This document shows positions 22,077-33,195 of a DNA stretch of 64,000 nt, one piece after another. A program made the position numbers and the translations under genes. How positions within the stretch are numbered: position 1 is the stretch's first letter; the number at the start of each line of letters is the position of its first letter. Under the pieces are notes generated by a model. It saw only the letters and a program-made list of their open reading frames with translations, was not told the DNA's origin and ran no database searches. Origin of the DNA: Zhengitettix transpicula (Eukaryota > Arthropoda > Insecta > Orthoptera > Tetrigidae); NCBI GenBank assembly GCA_037074705.1, contig CM073593.1, positions 17,241,001 through 17,305,000 on the forward strand, read 5' to 3'.

Positions 22077-25000
22077 AGCTATCACCAACTTCTATCCTGA
22101 TGACATCAAAAATTAAAAAGCTTTACTTTAATTAGTATATTAATTGATAATTAACCTTGTGAATTAATGAATTGGTTGATAATTATGATACAAGTGTACA
22201 AGGTTCCTATCCTATCTAGTTCAGATAAGTAATTTAATGTCCACTTCAACTCAAATAGGTTGATAGAATTGGCTGTTGCATTGAAAATTCCTGAAGTTTA
22301 TTCTTGATTATATTTGTAAATATGAGGTTAAAAGTTTTACATAATGGTTACCATTAAAAACTTCGAAATTTAATGTGTCAATTCAGTTTGTCTAGAATTA
22401 TTTTCAGTTAGAAGTTATCTGGAGCTTAGTGATTTACAGTTAAATTGTGACTAAATAAGCAAAATGAATAACTTCATAACCTCATTCAGTTATAAATAAG
22501 TATCATTTTATTCATAAATGATTAAAGTAATGGTTTGTATCAAAGTGACTACATAAGTTTCAGGTTACATCTTGGTATTTTTTACAAATTTCTATTGAAT
22601 GATGATTTAAAAACTGCAGTACCAACTACTACGTGCAGTGACCTGGAGATGCAATTCATCCTCCTTTGGAGGGTGTATGTTGGATGAGTTACAAACATTA
22701 ATAAGAGGAGCAAAACATGGGATACACTACATTTATGACTCATTGGGCCTTACAAGTCCCCAGCAAGTAGCATTTGATTTGAGATCATCAAAATACATGA
22801 CACATTTTGAGAAAAACTTTCAATATGGTGATAATGCTGGACCCCACACCTATGCTTGTAAAATAGTGGATCTTCTTGACTGTATTCAGGGTGGCCCTAA
22901 ATTTAGAATGTGAGTTCATAGACTTGTTATTACAAATGAAATAAATTTTGAAATATTGATATTTATTTGCCTTGGTGGAAGAGTGAATATATTGAGTATG
23001 CTTTAGATGTACATATAAATTTTAGATTATACACATAAAATTGACGATATATATGAAATAAATAATATTACTTTCAAATGAATTGTAGAGAACAACCTTC
23101 ATCATTTAATTAAACTCAGAGGAGTAACTATTGTATAAGTGAAGATAGTTTGTATTACTGTATTTTCATACTATACTATCAAAAGAATGACGTGGGTATG
23201 TATTTTAATTATGAAAAATAGGAAAGAGAGAGAGAGGGTTTTTGGCATACCTGAAAAATGTGGATGTTTATTCTCTGCCACACATGACCACACAAAATAA
23301 ATCAATATCACAGTAAATTTACTGTGTTACTTAATAACCATGATTTTTAGACTACTTTGTAACATCTTAAGTTCAACAATGGTTCAGAAACACCAAGAAC
23401 AGACTTAAATTAACTGAAATAATTTTTTCCAATTAGGAATAAACTCGACATACTGTTTCAAAAACAGAATCAAGTCCACAACATAACTGCTAATCTTCAA
23501 ACTATAGCAATGGCAGGATCAGTTCTGATTACCCTGTGCTTCCAACTCTACTCACAATAAGGTTTAGATACAATGATGCCCCCACATCATCCTACTCCAA
23601 CTACCAATGAAAGAGAAATAAGTGTCGTGTGTATTACATTGTTCAGACCCAGGGCCCTATTGTGTTATGATACAAAGAAGTGGCAACTTCAGGTAGCATC
23701 GTAATGGGCCTCATGAGAAGAGAAATTGAAATACAATTTGAACTATTCAACAATTAGAAATCTTATTTCAAAGTATTTTATATTTTCATACTATACCAAT
23801 GGCAGAATCAGTTTTGCATACTTTTTTAAAAAAATCATAAATAGTCTAGGTTATTTTAAAGAATAAGTGCCATTTAAGGGGAAGAATTTTGAAGACTTGT
23901 GTCATACGTAGAAAACACACCACATGATCCAGTTCAGACCCTTAAAAATGTATGACCAACTACTCTAAATGAAACAGTTTTCACCTCACCAACATTATAA
24001 CTTTTTTGATAGTTGTTTGAAACAGCTTATAAAAATATTTAGTGACATAGTTTAATTCATTTCCATATTATCTGGTCAAACACTAACTTAAACAGAAACT
24101 TTCTACTATTGTATAAAGCCCAAAATGGAAGGTTCATAGTGATGAATGTATATTTAAATTTTCACATAGAGCTCAAACATCCCAACATAATATTTGATTG
24201 TATCTTTGTATATTTATATTATATAATATTTCTGTAGAATTCTCCATGCTCCTGTTGTGTAAGCTTTGGAAGCTGAGAAAACATTGTTAACCATTAGTTA
24301 GTTGGTGATTATTTTTGTTATAAATTCTGTATGCACATTGGATTCAGTGGTGGCTTGTGAGTTTTCCAAGTTATGTGCTATGTTATCCCAAGCAAACTAA
24401 AACAAATTTATAAGGATAAATATGTAAATTGCTAATAATACTACAACAGAAATACTGTTACCAATACTCTGCAATAAATGAACTGCACTGTAAAATGCTT
24501 TATTTCTAATTCTGCCTAAATAGTTAGCAATAGAGTTTAATTTTAAAATGTGAAAAAAAAATTAGAACTGAGTTGACACTCATTTGTAACATATATATAT
24601 TTTCAAATAAAGTTAAACAATAAATGCATGTTAGCAGTATTGTATGTGCTCACTGCCATTGAGCATAAAAAATCAGGCTGTTTTTTAGATTTACATGCAC
24701 ATGCACATTTCTCATTCCAGACACATTATGTGCTGAGAACAGAGATAGCCTGCTGGCTGCATTAGTGTGAGAGTGGGCAAGCATGTGTGCTGCAAGGTGT
24801 GAAGTTAAAAGTTTAGGATATTATTGATAATAATTCACATAATTAAAAAACAATTCTTGTCAACATTCTTAAAATTAAGAAATAAATTTTTCCCTAATTT
24901 ATTTATGTGCTGTAGCACATGAGCACATATGCACCAGCCACCACTGATTGGATACAATGTAACGAAAACAATAACAAAATGGTCTCACATCTCCTAAAAT

Positions 25001-26513
25001 GTCCCCAAGTTGGGTGTAACTGTGGCCACAATTTTTTATGCTCAGGTAAGTCATATTCTCACTTATTCTTATTACTATCCATACGTGATTAATATGTAAG
25101 TACTTTAAAAAATGCACAAGTTTTCTGTTAAATAGTTGGAATGCCACAACATGAATTTATGTTACTTGAGTTACACTAAAGCTTTGAATAACATACACAA
25201 GTTTTGTTTCATCCAAGCATACATATTTTGGTTATTGTGACAGAAAAAGATCTAAAATCAAAGTCTTAAGCATCAGAACACCCACATGAACATTTTGACC
25301 AGAGAGTTCACACTGGTACAGTTTGGCTGATCATGTACATAGTGATTATGTGAACATATTACAGGAAGGCCAAAAATACCAACATGTGAACAAAGTGTGA
25401 AACTTGTGGTGAATGAAAATCATTGTGTAACATATAAAGAGCTTTTTATGAAGCGACTGATGTTGGCATTACAGACTATTTAAAATAAATAAAAGAAGGG
25501 AGAGCAATAAATCTGAGTGATGGGCCCTTCATTGCTGCACAGAAACAGAAATGTGAGGATATTAAAAAAATGATTCAACCTTATAAGTCAAACATTCGTA
25601 TGTCAAATTATTGCTACTGATAATACACGATTAAAGACTTAATGTTTGAGTGGATCACACTCAAGAGTGGAGATTTTCAACTTCCAAACACAACAGAAAG
25701 TTTTGAAGAGCTCAATCGAAGGTGAATAAAAATTTTCTCTTTGTTTATGATCAATATTAATAAACTGACCAATGTTCGAGTATTCAGCAGCACTAGACAA
25801 AATAAAGAGAATGTTGTCAGCAAAAAGCCTCTATTGAGGAAATGAAAGTGTTTACTTCTCTGTCTCAATATAAACAAGTATTCAATAATCCTTGAGCTAT
25901 TCTAAAGGATTACAGAATCTATGTATGGATATTTTTAATTAGGGTAGTTAAGCTTCCAGCATTAGAGGCAGTCACTGAGAATAGGGGAAATTGAAGGTTT
26001 GGAAAGATCAAATATAAATAATAAAAATAATTATGTGCATTAATTATAAAATGTAGTTCAAATTATATAATTATAATCATTAATTTTATTAATATCAAAT
26101 TCTGTATGAAAGCCGTTTAGTACATATTGAAGAATTATGAACAGATATTAATGTTGCTATTTGTATAATCAATGGTTATAATTTTCATCCTTTCCAGCTT
26201 TGATAAAAAAGAACGGACCTCATTCAAAGCTCTGTATATTCTTCCCCGCTGTTGGTTTACCTGTATTAAATGGGGTCAAAATGAAACTATTGAATGGCAA
26301 GAAGAACAACGTAACATGTTTCTACGTGTCCGTCGACTTGTACAGTGTTACAACAACCACTGTCTTCAGGATCAGCATTGTGAAAGGGAAAATCTAATGT
26401 ACTTCCCTGACAATCGGCCATCTCCTGTTGGGGTCAGTTACACAGGAATAGGAGAATACCCAGGCTATTTCTTCTTTTATGGAAGTCTTAACAAGTCAGC
26501 ATTTAACTCAAGG

Positions 26514-26566
<53 letters not shown>

Positions 26567-27091
26567 TAATAAATAATAATAATTTCAAAACTGCACATTA
26601 TCTGAAGAAGTCCCAAAATAGTGGATGAAATGTCATATGAACTGAACTATACTCCTACTGTGCATGTAGTAGTAACCTGTAAATTAGTCCTAATAAATAT
26701 TTTTTTACACTTCAGGATCCAAAATGGAAACTTTGAATCAACTTCCATGGACAATGAAGCAGCAGAAGAGAGGTCTGTGGACAGTGTTTCAGTACCACCA
26801 GGCTTAGTACAACCCTTGTGTCTTAAAATATTTGTAGATATAGATTGTTTGAACTGTCTGGCTCCACTACTATGTCAGGGTGATTCAAAGCATATTGTTG
26901 GAAATGCTGATGATTATAAATTCAAATTCAAAGTCATTTTTAGATGTGAAGGTTCACAAGTTAATAGGTTACCCCATACTGTCTGTTATGAAGTTCTTCC
27001 AACTTCATCCTCCATTGTACTTTTAGATGAGCTGCCGCCTAATTATGAATCAGTTTTTACACAGACCAAGACTGAGCAAAATAATAATTAA
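18399..27091 (+). CDS. F-box protein, five coding exons (441 aa)
   Basis: This is a likely substrate adaptor of an SCF ubiquitin ligase. Coding exons are 18399-18515, 20615-20842, 22620-22909, 26198-26512 and 26716-27091. Every junction has AG before and GT after, and the phases 0, 0, 2, 2 keep one frame to the TAA. Residues about 30-72 form an F-box (ILILPLDVLAEV, then RLVSKRFQQAS) for Skp1 binding. A helical stretch follows at about 80-150 (EVEKLMHVVVGEYHL, RLELIKAQYQLLRAV). The N-terminal layout is loosely like FBXO28, but the C-terminal half, rich in aromatic residues and cysteine, is not something I recognise. No membrane segment or signal peptide is seen. The 5' UTR is spliced (acceptor at 18395). 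A polyadenylation signal lies at 27488. It is the only host gene with solid support here. Confidence 0.85.
19060..20490 (+). pseudogene. Degraded LINE reverse transcriptase in intron 1
   Basis: The + strand reads, with many stops and shifts, ARTFPECLKTS, GSYHPISLRPIFSKIIE, CDLTKGFDYVSLDLLLSKLEYYGI, a GVPLDSILG stretch and YADDT at about 19624-19638, followed by FGIHIDSKLSWTAHI. This order is that of a Jockey/CR1-like non-LTR reverse transcriptase, with the YADD catalytic motif still visible. The 3' end, GGGACTTGGGCAAATAAA, runs into a TTA repeat, which fits a LINE tail. The copy is 5' truncated, lies in the sense direction of the F-box gene and is spliced out with intron 1. Confidence 0.85.
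20615..20842 (+). CDS. F-box gene, coding exon 2
   Basis: The acceptor is GTTATAG and the donor GTATGC. It encodes 76 residues in phase 0 from ILTMCSMRDV to LELIKAQ. It completes the F-box and starts the helical segment behind it. Confidence 0.9.
21476..21487 (-). promoter_or_regulatory. tRNA-Lys-type primer binding site
   Basis: The - strand reads TGGCGCCCAACA, the usual lysine-tRNA primer site of gypsy-type elements. It lies just beyond the LTR-like block that ends at about 21488. Confidence 0.7.
21488..22045 (-). mobile_element. LTR remnant in intron 2, antisense
   Basis: A GC-rich block in an AT-rich intron begins on the - strand with TGTAGTGAAAGACG and carries a TATA box (GATATAAAGAC, about 21875-21885). 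It ends next to the primer site. No gag or pol lies beyond the primer site, so this is a 5' LTR whose internal part was lost. It abuts a TA repeat on its right. The many CTCC/CTGCGTCTC words give spurious long + frames that should not be taken for genes. Confidence 0.65.
22046..22073. repeat. TA microsatellite
   Basis: About 14 AT units lie at the outer edge of the LTR remnant, the likely insertion target. Confidence 0.9.
22620..22909 (+). CDS. F-box gene, coding exon 3
   Basis: The acceptor is AACTGCAG and the donor is GTGAGT. It starts YQLLRAVTWRC and contains GGCMLDELQTLIRGAKHG. The exon ends two bases into a codon. Confidence 0.9.
24345..24946. mobile_element. hAT-type non-autonomous transposon in intron 3
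   Basis: The ends are inverted: CAGTGGTGGCTTGTG at 24345 and the complement of CACCAGCCACCACTG at the right end. CAGTGGTGGCT is typical of one large hAT group. The flanking 8-mers ATTGGATT (24337-24344) and ATTGGATA (24947-24954) match at 7 of 8 bases and would be the 8-bp target duplication of hAT insertions. Nothing inside looks like transposase, so it is a 602-bp deletion derivative or MITE. Small open frames inside are not genes. Confidence 0.85.
26198..26512 (+). CDS. F-box gene, coding exon 4
   Basis: The acceptor is CTTTCCAG. It starts within an isoleucine codon shared with exon 3, then FDKKERTSFKAL. It is rich in W, Y, C and R, as in LPRCWFTCIKW. The donor GTATTA is followed directly by a long TA repeat. 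Confidence 0.85.
26513..26563. repeat. TA microsatellite at the exon 4 donor
   Basis: An AT run of about 46 bp starts within a few bases of the exon 4 splice donor GTATTA. Confidence 0.9.
26716..27091 (+). CDS. F-box gene, last coding exon
   Basis: The acceptor is ACACTTCAG. It encodes a tail of about 124 residues with an acidic start (DNEAAEERSVDS), a central IFVDIDCLNCLAPLLCQG and an EQNNN end before TAA. Confidence 0.85.
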
Positions 27092-27487
27092 TATATAATA
27101 TTTTACAACTGAAGTAAAATTTACCAACTTTTGGTAACAGAGTATTTCATTATAAACAATTACAAATAGTTAATGATACAGAGATGAAAAGATAATTTGG
27201 ATAATGAACAAAAATATTTTGTCTCTCTGCTGTTTTGTGGCATTAAAATATTGTGTTATAACAGTGTACTATTATTTTAAAAACATAATTAATAGACAAC
27301 CATAGAATATCTCAAGTACTTACAACTCTGAAGGTATATACAAAATAAATTATATAGTAGTTATGGAAGAAAGTATTTCTTGACACAACTGTCGTTTGCA
27401 CTGTAAACAAAAGTACATGTCATAATTTTATAATTATTGCACACCACAAGTGTGACAATTTTATTTCACTGTTAAAAAATTGTACAA

Positions 27488-27493
27488 AATAAA
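27488..27493 (+). terminator. Polyadenylation signal AATAAA
   Basis: A canonical AATAAA about 400 bp downstream of the F-box stop codon is the first good candidate for the mRNA 3' end. Confidence 0.5.
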
Positions 27494-27579
27494 GCCATAA
27501 ATATTGCTTAGTTATATATATATTGTTTCTTTCAACTAGTATTTCATTTGATAACATGATATATAGGCCTGTGGTATAT

Positions 27580-27599
27580 TTGTGTGTGTGTGTGTGTGT
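27580..27599 (+). repeat. TG microsatellite
   Basis: About nine TG units. Confidence 0.9.
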
Positions 27600-27789
27600 A
27601 CATATAATTATGATTATTATGTTCTCTGAAATGTTATTGGCCTTGTCCTAATGTGGCTGCACTTAAACGACTTGTTTTCATGTTAGCACAAGAGTCCTGT
27701 AGATGCCGTGTGAATTTACATCAAATTCCATCCAGCAGTTAGCTTTAGGTAGTCATTTAAATCATTTGTGGTACATGTTATGTCAGAAA

Positions 27790-28170
27790 TAAAGTAAAAA
27801 TATGTATCATGCAGTGATAACATTCTTCACAAAAGAATGTTTTAGGCCAACAGAAATTCATTTCAAAATCATAAATGAATATGGTGACTCTTGTCCTTCA
27901 AATTCAAATTTCCTGTCAAAGATAATCCTAATGAAGGATGCCTGTAAAGAGCAACAATGCCTGAAATCATCGAGAAAGTGCTCAATATAATTTTGGAAGA
28001 TCTGCTTATGGAGGTATGTGAGATTGATAATTCTTTAGGGATATCAAAAGAAAGTATCGCTTACATTTTGCTTGTGAAATTGTGTATGATCATTGTGGAT
28101 CTAAAACACATTAGGACTTTCTCTACAAGATTTGGCATATTTTGTAAGTTGGAGGACCATATCCTATTCC
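27790..28170 (+). pseudogene. Mariner transposase fossil, N-terminal half
   Basis: FFTKECFRPTEIHFKIINEY and GDSCPS at 27820-27900 match the first helix-turn-helix of mariner-family transposases (FFTKEGLxPxEIHxRI-NVYGDSCPS in the family). PEIIEKVLNIILEDLLMEV and LGISKESIAYIL at about 27960-28060 match the second. A frameshift lies between the two near 27950. The catalytic DDE region was not found downstream. It is not functional. Confidence 0.8.
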
Positions 28171-30389
28171 AGATTAGGCTCCCTCAGAGTGCCATCTATT
28201 ACAAAAACTCAAATTTTTTACACTGATCATAATTTTTCAATAAAGAAGCAATTTCAGCAGTAAACAGGTAATTTGCAGCACTCTGACAGAACACTGAAAA
28301 GACAGTACAACAGCACAGGAATATGTTATTCTGTTAAAAAATAAAACTGTTTTGAAGACAAAATAAATTGTCATTTTCACAATACCCATGTACTATCTGA
28401 AATTCATATAAAAATAACATTATGGATGAATAACTAGAAGGTGTCAGAAAAGTAAGCACATTCAATATCAATATAATACTAATATATAAACAAAGGGAGA
28501 ATGATGCACCATAGACAATAAAGATATCATCATGCTGAGAAGGCCAAAAGTAAACATCTTCCTCAAGGCTGAACTATGTGAGATCATACTATTTGTTGTC
28601 TCATGAGACAGTTTACAAAATCAATAAAAGAAAGAGACAAACCAAAATATATGTGCAGACCTATGCTAAGCTTATGAATGTTCCAACAGCTATCATTTTT
28701 TATGGAAACAAAAACATTTTTCATATTGGTTAGGGTTGTTTGAAATAAGAATTTGCAGGACTAATATCACTATATGAGGAAATATTTAACATGATAATTA
28801 ATCATAATTTTAAGTTTTTATTATATTGATTATTAATTTTCGATAGCCTATATTATAAGATGACCATTTTCTTCAAATTATCAGTCCAAATTTCATATCC
28901 CTGTAAAACACGTAACAGAAATGTGAGAATCTTATGTAACTTTATGTAAAAGACGCACAACAATATAATTATCGAAATTAATGTCAGACTTTTTGAGTAT
29001 ACATTCATAGCTTTATCACTTTAACCTATAAATTTCTAGTGTTTCTTTAAAGGTCCATTTCTGAGGACGTTTGGCAACTACAAAGCCAACTCGACTTCCA
29101 AGTTATGTACAATTTCAGATTGTGAAAGATATAGTTCTAAGTTTTTCTTCTCAGGTAATGAAACTACCAGTTCTGGATTCAGTCAAGAGATGCAATTTGC
29201 TATATATAAAGAGAAAAATAGTAACCACAACTATATTATTTTAGAGGTATCTGTATAATAATTAAACTATTTTGAGACAGCTTCAATAAATAAAAAAATA
29301 AAAAATTATATTATTAAGTAATACACATAAAGGAACTGAATTAGGATATGGTTAATGAATAAATAATGCAAGGTTTTTAGGGAATAAAAAATGTCTATAA
29401 AAATATTGTCTTATGGTGTATTTATACCAGCAACGTTTCACGTTCTGTAAATTTTACAATTTTGTTTCATTATATTTCTTACACTTTCAGCAATTTATAT
29501 TTTTAATTTAATATGAATGATAAATAAAACATATTTTATAGGCTTAGGCAACAATGGTAGCCTTTTAAGGTTTTACATATAGCTATAGAGCTATATTTAT
29601 CTGACTTAATTGAATTATAAATGAATAAACCAGTAAAATTTGTCAGAAACATATTTTTTTTAAAAAAAATAGTTCATATTAATAAAATAAAAACTGGTGC
29701 GATGTATCATTCCTTTTTGGAACCTCATTAGGTGGATACATTTTTTTTTACCAATTTGAGTATAATTTATTTCTCTGAATATCAATACATAATTAAAATT
29801 TTGTGGAGAAAATTTCGCAACAAATGCGCATGGTGCATTTGTCTAAAATATGATTAGGGTAATGTTCGAATAGAGTAACTGTTTATAAAAGTAGCCTAAT
29901 TTTTAGACACCTTGTTCATACTTGAATAAATAAATAAACGAATAAAATGTGTTTTTCAAATTTCATTCAGGACAAAGTGCTCCTTTTTTTGTGATAAGGA
30001 GTGTACATTTGATGAGAGTTTGAATGATAATTTTTTTTTCATTGAAATTATAAAATTAACATGAAGTATAGAATAATTGTAAATACAGAGTGGAAAACAT
30101 ACCAACATTACAGGTAAGTTGGTTAGAAGTTTCTGTAGTCATGTGAGTCTGTTTGGAAGTCGGAGTCGTTCTTCAATAATATCACTACCTAATTTTTGGG
30201 CTATTGTGCCACTAATGTTTTCGGCGAGTTTTCCAACGTTCCGCGTGTGACCAAGCATTTTCAAGGCTGTAAATTTTTATATATTTTGTCACAAGTATTG
30301 ATTCTTTCAAATCAGGTTGTGCATTGTTAGGCATAGTAAAATATTATGAAGGAAACATTTAACGAGTTGAAGGAATAGCTACGCATGTT
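28171..30389. other. Non-coding stretch
   Basis: AT-rich DNA. The part 30130-30345 is less AT-rich and on the - strand has a short open stretch beginning MPNNAQPDLKES and running to ENAWSHAERWKTRRKH before a stop. It could be a transposon scrap or an exon; I do not recognise it. Confidence 0.45.
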
Positions 30390-31015
30390 ACATAGAAATT
30401 TCACAAAAAGTAGTGAAAAAATTGAACAAGAGGCATTAGTGGCCAAGTCAGGCTTATAAAACAAATTTAAAGTCAAAGGAACCTGTAATTACTGGAAACA
30501 ACTGGGCCACTGGATTAAGTATAGCAAGAAGTGGATTGTTAAAGGGAGACCGTCTAAAATTACAAAGTGGATGTACACAATCGCTAGATTGACAACGGTG
30601 CAGCGAAACATAGTCTATGACGAATAGTCCTATTTTTCCTAGTTTTGAAGCATTTAATAATCCAGCAGGATCAAGTCCGCTGGACAAGAGTAGGTCCAGC
30701 AACAGTAAACGGATCAATTCGGATTCTGTCTGAAAATGAAAACAGATTTGAAGAATTGACTCTGAGTGATAACTGGTATGAACCAAAAATTACTAAAAAT
30801 CTGTTCTATGTTTTAGATGCAATTGTTTTAGACATTCATCAGTAGTTAAATTAGAGGAGAATCCTGAGTTACATCGCCGAACCAAATATATAACTATCAA
30901 TCTTTTTTTTTCGTGAAAAAGTTACTGAAGAAGGATTTAAAGTTCAACAAATTTCAACTGAACAGCAGATAGCGGACACGTTCGAAGATTATGTGCAATC
31001 AGATGGGATTATTTA
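30390..31015 (+). pseudogene. Ty1/copia fossil with a large internal deletion
   Basis: Three parts of a copia polyprotein lie in order. First is a degraded gag zinc knuckle (CNYWKQLGHWIKY, where two metal ligands are replaced, about 30489-30530). Second is the region behind the protease, GPATVNGSIRIL and LTLSDNWYEPKITKNLF (about 30695-30805). Third is the C-terminal RNase H end, FFREKVTEEGFKVQQISTEQ then QIADTF (about 30909-30990). Integrase, reverse transcriptase and most of RNase H are missing between the second and third parts. Stops are present. This is a non-functional deletion derivative. Confidence 0.8.
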
Positions 31016-32628
31016 AAAGGGAAAGTGTTAAAGTAAAAAAGAATAATTTGATTAAGTATTAAATAACAATATAATATATAGACTCTTTCTAAATACATTT
31101 AATTACAAGCCCTTGTTCTGATTGTATGCGTAGTCAAGCTGGATTGGTGAATAAACAAAGTGTTCATGAGAAGTATAAAAAAATTGTTTATTTATTATAT
31201 ATATTATAATATCCACTAGCTGACAAAAGGGGGCGGCTCATCCGAGGTTCCAGATAGCAGAGGACGAGTATTTCAATCGTGTGTATTAAAAATTTCAATG
31301 AAATGTAGAGTCTGTGTAAAAATTGTTTTTTAGTGTGGTAGTTTTCAAGCTACAAGAGAGATCTGGTACCAGACAGACATTCCGTGAGTAACAAAACTTT
31401 TATACAAATTTGTAAACGATAATTAAAAAGGTATAGTCAGATTTCGTTCAGTTCTCGTTTCAATTAGTTTTCTTCTGTTTCACTTATCTTCATATTGTTT
31501 CAGGTTAACTTTTTATATTTGAATTGTTAATTGTCAGTTTATACATTGCTTTACTTCTAATTATCAAACCCAGTAGTGACCCTGAGATATAGATATCCGA
31601 CGTATTTGATTGTAATGAAATAAGAATTGTATTTTCATAAATGCCACGGATTAATAAATGAAAAATTAAAGTATTTGTTGTTAACTGGATGAAATTCGGC
31701 GTGCAAAATAGATTTAATACAATGTTAATTTATCAACAATAATAAATTTTTTAATTTAAATCTTAAATTAATTTAGTTAATTATTTAAATGATTTAAGAC
31801 CACCTTTTTAATCATTATATATTTGACGTCTTCAACGTGTGGCTAATTATCATTCAAATTTTAATTAATTTTTTGTGTTAATTCATTTAATTAACCCTAT
31901 TAAGGTGTATTACATTTATGGCTTCACCAACGTGGGGCAAATTAATCGTTAACATGTTGTTTATTACAATATATATATTTCTATGCATAACAAATACTGT
32001 TATATAAATAGATGTTAGAACCAACGAGTTTAATATATATCGCTGGTTAGAACTAATACAAGCAAAGAGACAATTTCTAGTACATAAAATAAAATTAGGT
32101 TGTAAATCCTGGTATTTGGGATTTGGTCCGACAAAACTCGATCAAAGAACATTTCCCTCATTTAAAACAACGGAAACAAGAACATTAAAATGTTTCAGTA
32201 CGTTTTTGTACTTTTATCAACTTGTGGCTTTTTCCCTTCAACAAACGTTTAAAAATTGTAATGCATTCATGAATTAGGCATAATTCACAATTTTGAGGAA
32301 CACTTCAGTCTCAATGGACAATCTTGCAAAGTCAAAACATGCTTTGATCTAGTCGAAATAAATACCAACTTTAAGCACATCCTTCTAGGAATGTTTTTAT
32401 AATGGACTGATCAATAGACTCGATTTTCAAACTTATGAACATTAATTCCGCTAAGAAGGACATTTAATTTGCCGATTTGTATGAAATTTTCGTATAACGT
32501 GGAATTAATATTTATACTGTTTTCGTATATCTTTGTAAAATGGCGACCTATCGGTTTAAAAACTAATCTTTTCTTTTATATATCTAATTACAGAGGACAG
32601 CCTTAAGAACTTTCTTCTTATTACAGTT
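31016..32628. other. Non-coding stretch
   Basis: AT-rich; nothing was recognised apart from short TATA runs. Confidence 0.6.
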
Positions 32629-32820
32629 GTTAACTACCGGAGTTTATGAACTTTTCAACATTATTGTTTCGCACATAAATACTAAAATATTGATATGTTT
32701 TGATGAAAGATGGAATCTGAAGTGGTGTTCATGTTGCAGACGCTTATATTGCGAAAACTGCTTATCAAATCCTCATTTTTGCAATGCAGAGACATGTAAA
32801 CGAGGTGTATCTATCTTTTG
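32629..32820 (+). other. Possible cysteine-rich exon
   Basis: After an acceptor-like TTCTTATTACAG the + frame reads LLTTGVYELFN, then CFDERWNLKWCSCCRR, LYCENCLSNPHFC and CNAETCKRG, and stops at about 32820. Cysteine and histidine spacing is like a small zinc-binding module. The sequence CGAG|GTGTAT at about 32799 could be a donor. No neighbouring exon was found, so it may equally be a transposon piece. Confidence 0.3.
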
Positions 32821-32899
32821 ACATTGTTCTACAAACCAAAATAATTTAAACTGTCCTATTTTATGGTTTTTAACCATCGAAAGCATGGCGAATGTATTT

Positions 32900-33030
32900 G
32901 GATGCCTCGCTGGGCGAGGCTGACCAATCACGTGTGTGATTAGCTGTCTCGACATTGGCTCATATCGACATGACGTCACGAATCGCCGTCTTAATAAAAC
33001 TTGCTCGCGACGATTGACGTCCTCTTTCTC
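32900..33030 (+). promoter_or_regulatory. Promoter-like patch with hairpin, CCAAT, E-box and CRE
   Basis: In order: a perfect hairpin GCCTCGC-TGG-GCGAGGC (32905-32921), CCAAT (32925-32929), CACGTG (32930-32935), the full cAMP-response palindrome TGACGTCA (32971-32978), a TATA-like TTAATAAAA (32991-32999) and then TTGACGTCC. Base composition is much less AT-rich than the flanks. A good splice donor follows at 33196, so transcription to the right is likely. The gene or element it serves was not identified. Confidence 0.5.
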
Positions 33031-33195
33031 TGGCAGAGCTTTGTTGGGAAAGGGCACGTACTTCTCTGGTTCGTATTTTAGTTTAGAAATTGAATTTCAT
33101 GTTTCTGTCATTTTTCCAGTTCTTGCTATTCTTTTTAGGAATTTGTCTTCTTCTGAGTTCGTAACCGAAACTGAAAAATATAGTGGCTTTCTGAG
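33031..33195 (+). other. Candidate untranslated first exon
   Basis: It lies between the promoter-like patch and a consensus donor, CTGAG followed by GTAAGTG, at 33196. A second candidate exon, 33423-33468, has acceptor CTTCGTGCAG and donor GTAAGTT. No credible coding continuation follows within the window. Confidence 0.35.

Noticed and set aside
21585..22078. Several overlapping open frames of 90-122 codons on both strands
   Set aside because: They come from a CT-rich LTR block with CTCC and CGTCTC repeats. Composition, not coding, keeps them open, and no domain is visible.
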